DNA of 64,000 nucleotides from Glandiceps talaboti (Eukaryota > Hemichordata > Enteropneusta > Spengelidae): positions 15,578,000 through 15,641,999 of the forward strand of contig NC_135558.1 of NCBI RefSeq assembly GCF_964340395.1. The letters are read 5' to 3'. This document shows, piece after piece, positions 60,546-64,000 of the stretch. Below the pieces are notes generated by a model that was given only the letters and a program-made list of their open reading frames with translations, did no database searches and was not told where the DNA came from. The position numbers and the translations under genes are program-made. The stretch's first letter is position 1, and each line of letters opens with the position of its first letter.

Positions 60546-61835
60546 TTTTCTATTTTATTTATAATTCAGTATTATATTGGTACGTTGTTTGAAAGTGGAA
60601 GTATACAGTAGGAGTCTGAAACGATTTTCAATTTTAGATAAGTTAAGTTAGATGGGGGGGGGGGGGGGGTCTTGGACCTAACTTAAGCAATTAAGTTAGA
60701 TATATTATATTGAACTTTTGATGTTGCCCCTTATCTAAGGAAAATACAGTGTGTCCAAAACATATCTGCACGGTTAATTACGAGAACAAGAAAGGCAAAT
60801 CATGTAAGGATAGAATAAAAACAGCTGTTCAACGGACCCGACGACCTGCCTATATTTTTGGCATTTCAATTTGTTTTATGTGGTGGGCAATATATCCTCA
60901 TCGATCATGCGGGCTTTGCATGTCAGTAAAATGCACAGTTTGTTTAAAAATTAAGGTGATTTCTTTATATTTTCAGAGTGATACATGAGACCATATGCAT
61001 TTGAGTCAATTCCAAATTACATATTTTAGACATTGGTTTGCTTGGCTCAGATGATGCATACAAGAGTGAATTTAGATTAAACTAACGTACACTAAAAGGA
61101 ATAATCAGCAAAACTTTGCGACCATGGGAAGGGGGTAGAGCAGTCTCTGGGCCATCATTCTGTTAGTCTGAAAGGTTTGAAATGTTGTGCTCTTTATTCG
61201 TGATTTTTCGGCACCAAAACTCAACTTCTGAAGTCAGTTACAAAGTGCACATCCGCAAAATATATTTCACCTTTGCCACAACAAAATACACTTCATAGCC
61301 AGATAATATGCCCTGCATAGTAAACTCGTCTCAATTCTGGTATTTTAAGGGGGAGGTATCAAATTCAAAAAAGTTGATAAATTTTTCTTATACTTTGCAT
61401 ACTTAAACATTGATATCTGAATATGTAAAAAAATGCAGAGAAAATACTATGTCACCACCTTTGGTTTCAGGATAATGACAGTTTTTTGTATGTACATATA
61501 TATTTTTGGGTCAAAATAGGTAAATTTACAATAATTATCTACAGCATGATAACGATTATCCCCAGAACACTAAACGAACTAATGTATGCAAGTCCAGTGT
61601 ATAGCAGGTCCAGACATAATTTCTGTAATTTATATTCATTATTTCATATATCTCCAGCTGCTTTACTACTTTTTAAGAAAACGTAAGAAAATTGCAAAAA
61701 AGGATAAAAGGATGCGATAGATTTTTTAAATACACTGTATGCATACATTGTATTATTGCAGCTATTTATCAATGACAAAAAATATGGGGTCACCACGTCT
61801 GTTTGAATTCTAGAATTGTAACTGTCACTCCCAAC
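60546..61835. other. Unassigned
   Basis: No supported gene. A G-run at 60654-60670 lies in an inverted phrase (TAAGTTAGAT... / ...TAACTTAAG), possibly a small MITE. Confidence 0.3.
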
Positions 61836-61839
61836 CCCA

Positions 61840-62280
61840 TCTAAATTTGGACATTTTGACAGAAATATCATATGAAATTTTGCTGAATTTTGACAACAAT
61901 TAAAATGAGCCTGTTTATCTTTGTACATATGTATAATGTACCAATGCCCCATCATAATTATATAACCCACCCCCCTCAAAATTTCAAATATTTTGGAACA
62001 AAGATCACATGAAATTGTACAATATTGGAGCACACAGGCACAAAGGGATATATCTATCAGTTCATATGTATTCTATTAAAATCAACTGAACTAATCATAT
62101 ATGGAGTTTATTCCTTTCTCCAAATGACAAAATGCTCATAATATTCACAATTGTCACCCCTGCCCATCACAATTTCACAATTTTGGCTAAAAATCACATG
62201 AAATTATACAATACTGGAACACACAGGCACCAAGGGATATTTCTATCAGTACATATGTATGCTAAATCAACTTAACTATT
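61840..62280. repeat. Degenerate ~190-bp tandem repeat
   Basis: Two to three units share ATCACATGAAATT(G/A)TACAAT, GGAGCACACAGGCACAAAGG-type text, GGGATAT(A/T)TCTATCAGT and CATATGTAT. Confidence 0.75.
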
Positions 62281-64000
62281 CATGTGCTTTATAGGTATGA
62301 GTTTATAGGTAGGTCAATGTAGGATAACAGTTAAAAACTTTTAGTTAACCCCCCCCCCCCTTTCTAACTTAATTGGCCAAAATTTAAAATGTCCATCCAA
62401 TTTCAAATCAGTATGTAGTAATGCTATGAATACAAAGCCAGTATGTAGTGAGAAAAAAACAGTTCTTTTGTTGCTTTAGTGCTGTGTTATAGTGAAATTT
62501 CTTCCATTTCTCAATTTGGGGAACTTTTTGCATGTCTAGGGTACAACAGACCCATTAAAAGTAAATTCGTTTGTATAGGATGAGAGCTAGACAGCTAAAA
62601 AACACACCCCAAAAGTAAAACAATTTAGCTTTTCATCCTACATTGCAATATATATTGATCTCGCACCTTATATCTCCATTGTTTAAACAGTTAAATGTTG
62701 ATTTCATGTAAAGAAATTGCTAGTGTTTATTGCGGAATGTGGTCACTACGAGAAATAGGAAATAACTCACCAAATTGAACTACTATCATAGCTGTTGATC
62801 CACTGAACACAGCATCCAGTATATGTTCTTCTAGCTCTGGCGCATAGCGCATAAAGTGACACTGCACTGTGAGGAACCATTTATAAGCTACAATGTGTAC
62901 CGTACATAGGTACTAGATGTATTTATTGATTTTGGGTACAACAATACACGTAGAACCCCTCATTGAATTGTATAGTAATGTTACCATGGATACTTCTTTT
63001 ATGGGGAGACAACGTAAATAGTTATTATACAACTTGTATACTTTGTTGCAATTTGAACTGTAGCTCACTCGAGTCAGTGTGACTAGTGACTAATACTATA
63101 ATACTAGTGTAGCTGGCGAGACATGAAAAATGAATCTATTTTTGGTTGAATACCTCTACTGAAAAAAACAAACTATGAATTCATTAATTTTAAATTGGCA
63201 TGACGTTACTATCCCGATACAGGGGTGTATAATGGTCGGGGGTTCTATTGGGAATGAATATATGTGTCGGAAACTCCTAGCCTCCAAGTCCTGCTTGCAG
63301 ACGGTGCATGCTCGGAAGGGACGACTTGCAAGCAGGACGACTAGACCCTAGCGAAACCAAGCAAGTGCACACCATCGCTGGAGAGCAGAATGACGACAAA
63401 AGAATACGTTTTGAAAGCCTTTTACAAAAGAGTACTGTTATCAGTTTGTTATGACGTTTTTTTAAGGCCTGTTAATGACGATGTTAGCGGGGTTGCATGA
63501 TCAATTTTACTGGAGTTCAGAGACTGGAGTTCTCCACCGTCGTGACGTGGCCACTGATTACTAAGAAAGTAGCGACGGAAAACATATAAGATGCTAAATG
63601 ATGTTTCAACTAATAAAATGGCAAATTAGCTTCGCAAAATATCTTCAGTGTGTAGTCAGATGATTTTATGTTTTGCTTCTATGGTACCTGATAGTTGATT
63701 GTTTACGTAGATTTGAATAATGTTTTTGTTGCAATGTTTTCGCCATTGTCTACGTGTAGTGTGCAAAATTATAAAATGCCAAATCTAATTTTATAGTGGT
63801 CAATATGTCACCTTCCCACGTCAAGAAACCCACACTGACAAAACCTGTCACCGGTATTAAAACTATATTCATGACAGTATAACTTCCTCTGTAGAGATAA
63901 AATTTGTGAATGGTTTTGGGGGCCACGTTTCCAGACCAGCAATATAGCCTACAGAGTGTGGTTGATGATACATTTCATCAAGTCTAAAATTTATAAAACA
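62281..64000. other. Unassigned; one small hairpin
   Basis: No gene is recognised. An inverted repeat GTCCTGCTTGCA / TGCAAGCAGGAC (12-bp arms, ~27-bp loop) sits at about 63289-63340, within a locally GC-richer stretch. Confidence 0.4.

Noticed and set aside
60749-60988. 79-codon Cys-rich frame
   Set aside because: Cysteines are not in a recognisable pattern; no context or splice support.

Overview
This window looks like intron-bearing metazoan DNA, most likely from a marine invertebrate. It is AT-rich and gene-poor. It is full of eukaryote-specific mobile DNA: Penelope-like elements (PLEs), several non-LTR retrotransposon lineages, a Polinton/Maverick-type element, pogo/Tigger-like DNA, Helentron/pearl-like tandem-repeat elements and fold-back repeats. 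It also has long (TA)n, (GA)n, (GT)n and (AAT)n tracts. I see no bacterial operons, rRNA or convincing tRNA genes. The species cannot be named from sequence alone.

Layout. 0.45-2.0 kb: 3' part of PLE-A with hammerhead-ribozyme-like terminal sequences and TA tracts. 2.7-7.5 kb: a second PLE type (PLE-2, minus strand) flanked by ~130-bp direct repeats and split by a 2.46-kb DNA transposon with inverted ends, which itself carries a fold-back element. 7.5-11.7 kb: nested tandem-repeat elements. 13.8-21.5 kb and 24.6-32.3 kb: matching duplicated blocks. The first carries a 3.6-kb non-LTR element (15.9-19.5 kb). The second lacks that element but carries a 6.76-kb Polinton-type insertion (25,038-31,799) with a 6-bp target duplication. 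Inside the Polinton lie a decayed protein-primed-type DNA polymerase B, virion-structural-like fragments and a nested, nearly intact PLE-B (690-codon frame). 33-37.5 kb: a deleted transposon copy and an 865-bp palindrome. 38-40.7 kb: the only good host-gene candidate, three exon-like segments (signal peptide plus two phase-1 extracellular, Ig-like exons). 42.6-46 kb: an L1-like element interrupted by a CR1/L2-like 3' end. 47.6-48.5 kb: a Tigger-like 3' remnant. 52-54.2 kb: a ~175-bp satellite inside a palindrome-ended element. 54.2-55.2 kb: PLE-C tail, TA/AAT tracts and a short retroposon. 55.2-58.1 kb: a second, heavily mutated Polinton-like block including a major-capsid-like relic. 58.3-64 kb: LINE fragments, a possible gene 3' end at 60.2-60.5 kb, and mostly unassigned sequence.

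Nearly every coding region is a mobile-element relic with frameshifts or stops. The most informative signals are hammerhead-like motifs repeated in the PLE ends with a changed but still paired stem I, and the reciprocal empty sites that date the LINE and Polinton insertions after a duplication. Others are the PLE that lost its GIY-YIG core in frame, and the two Polinton-type remnants.
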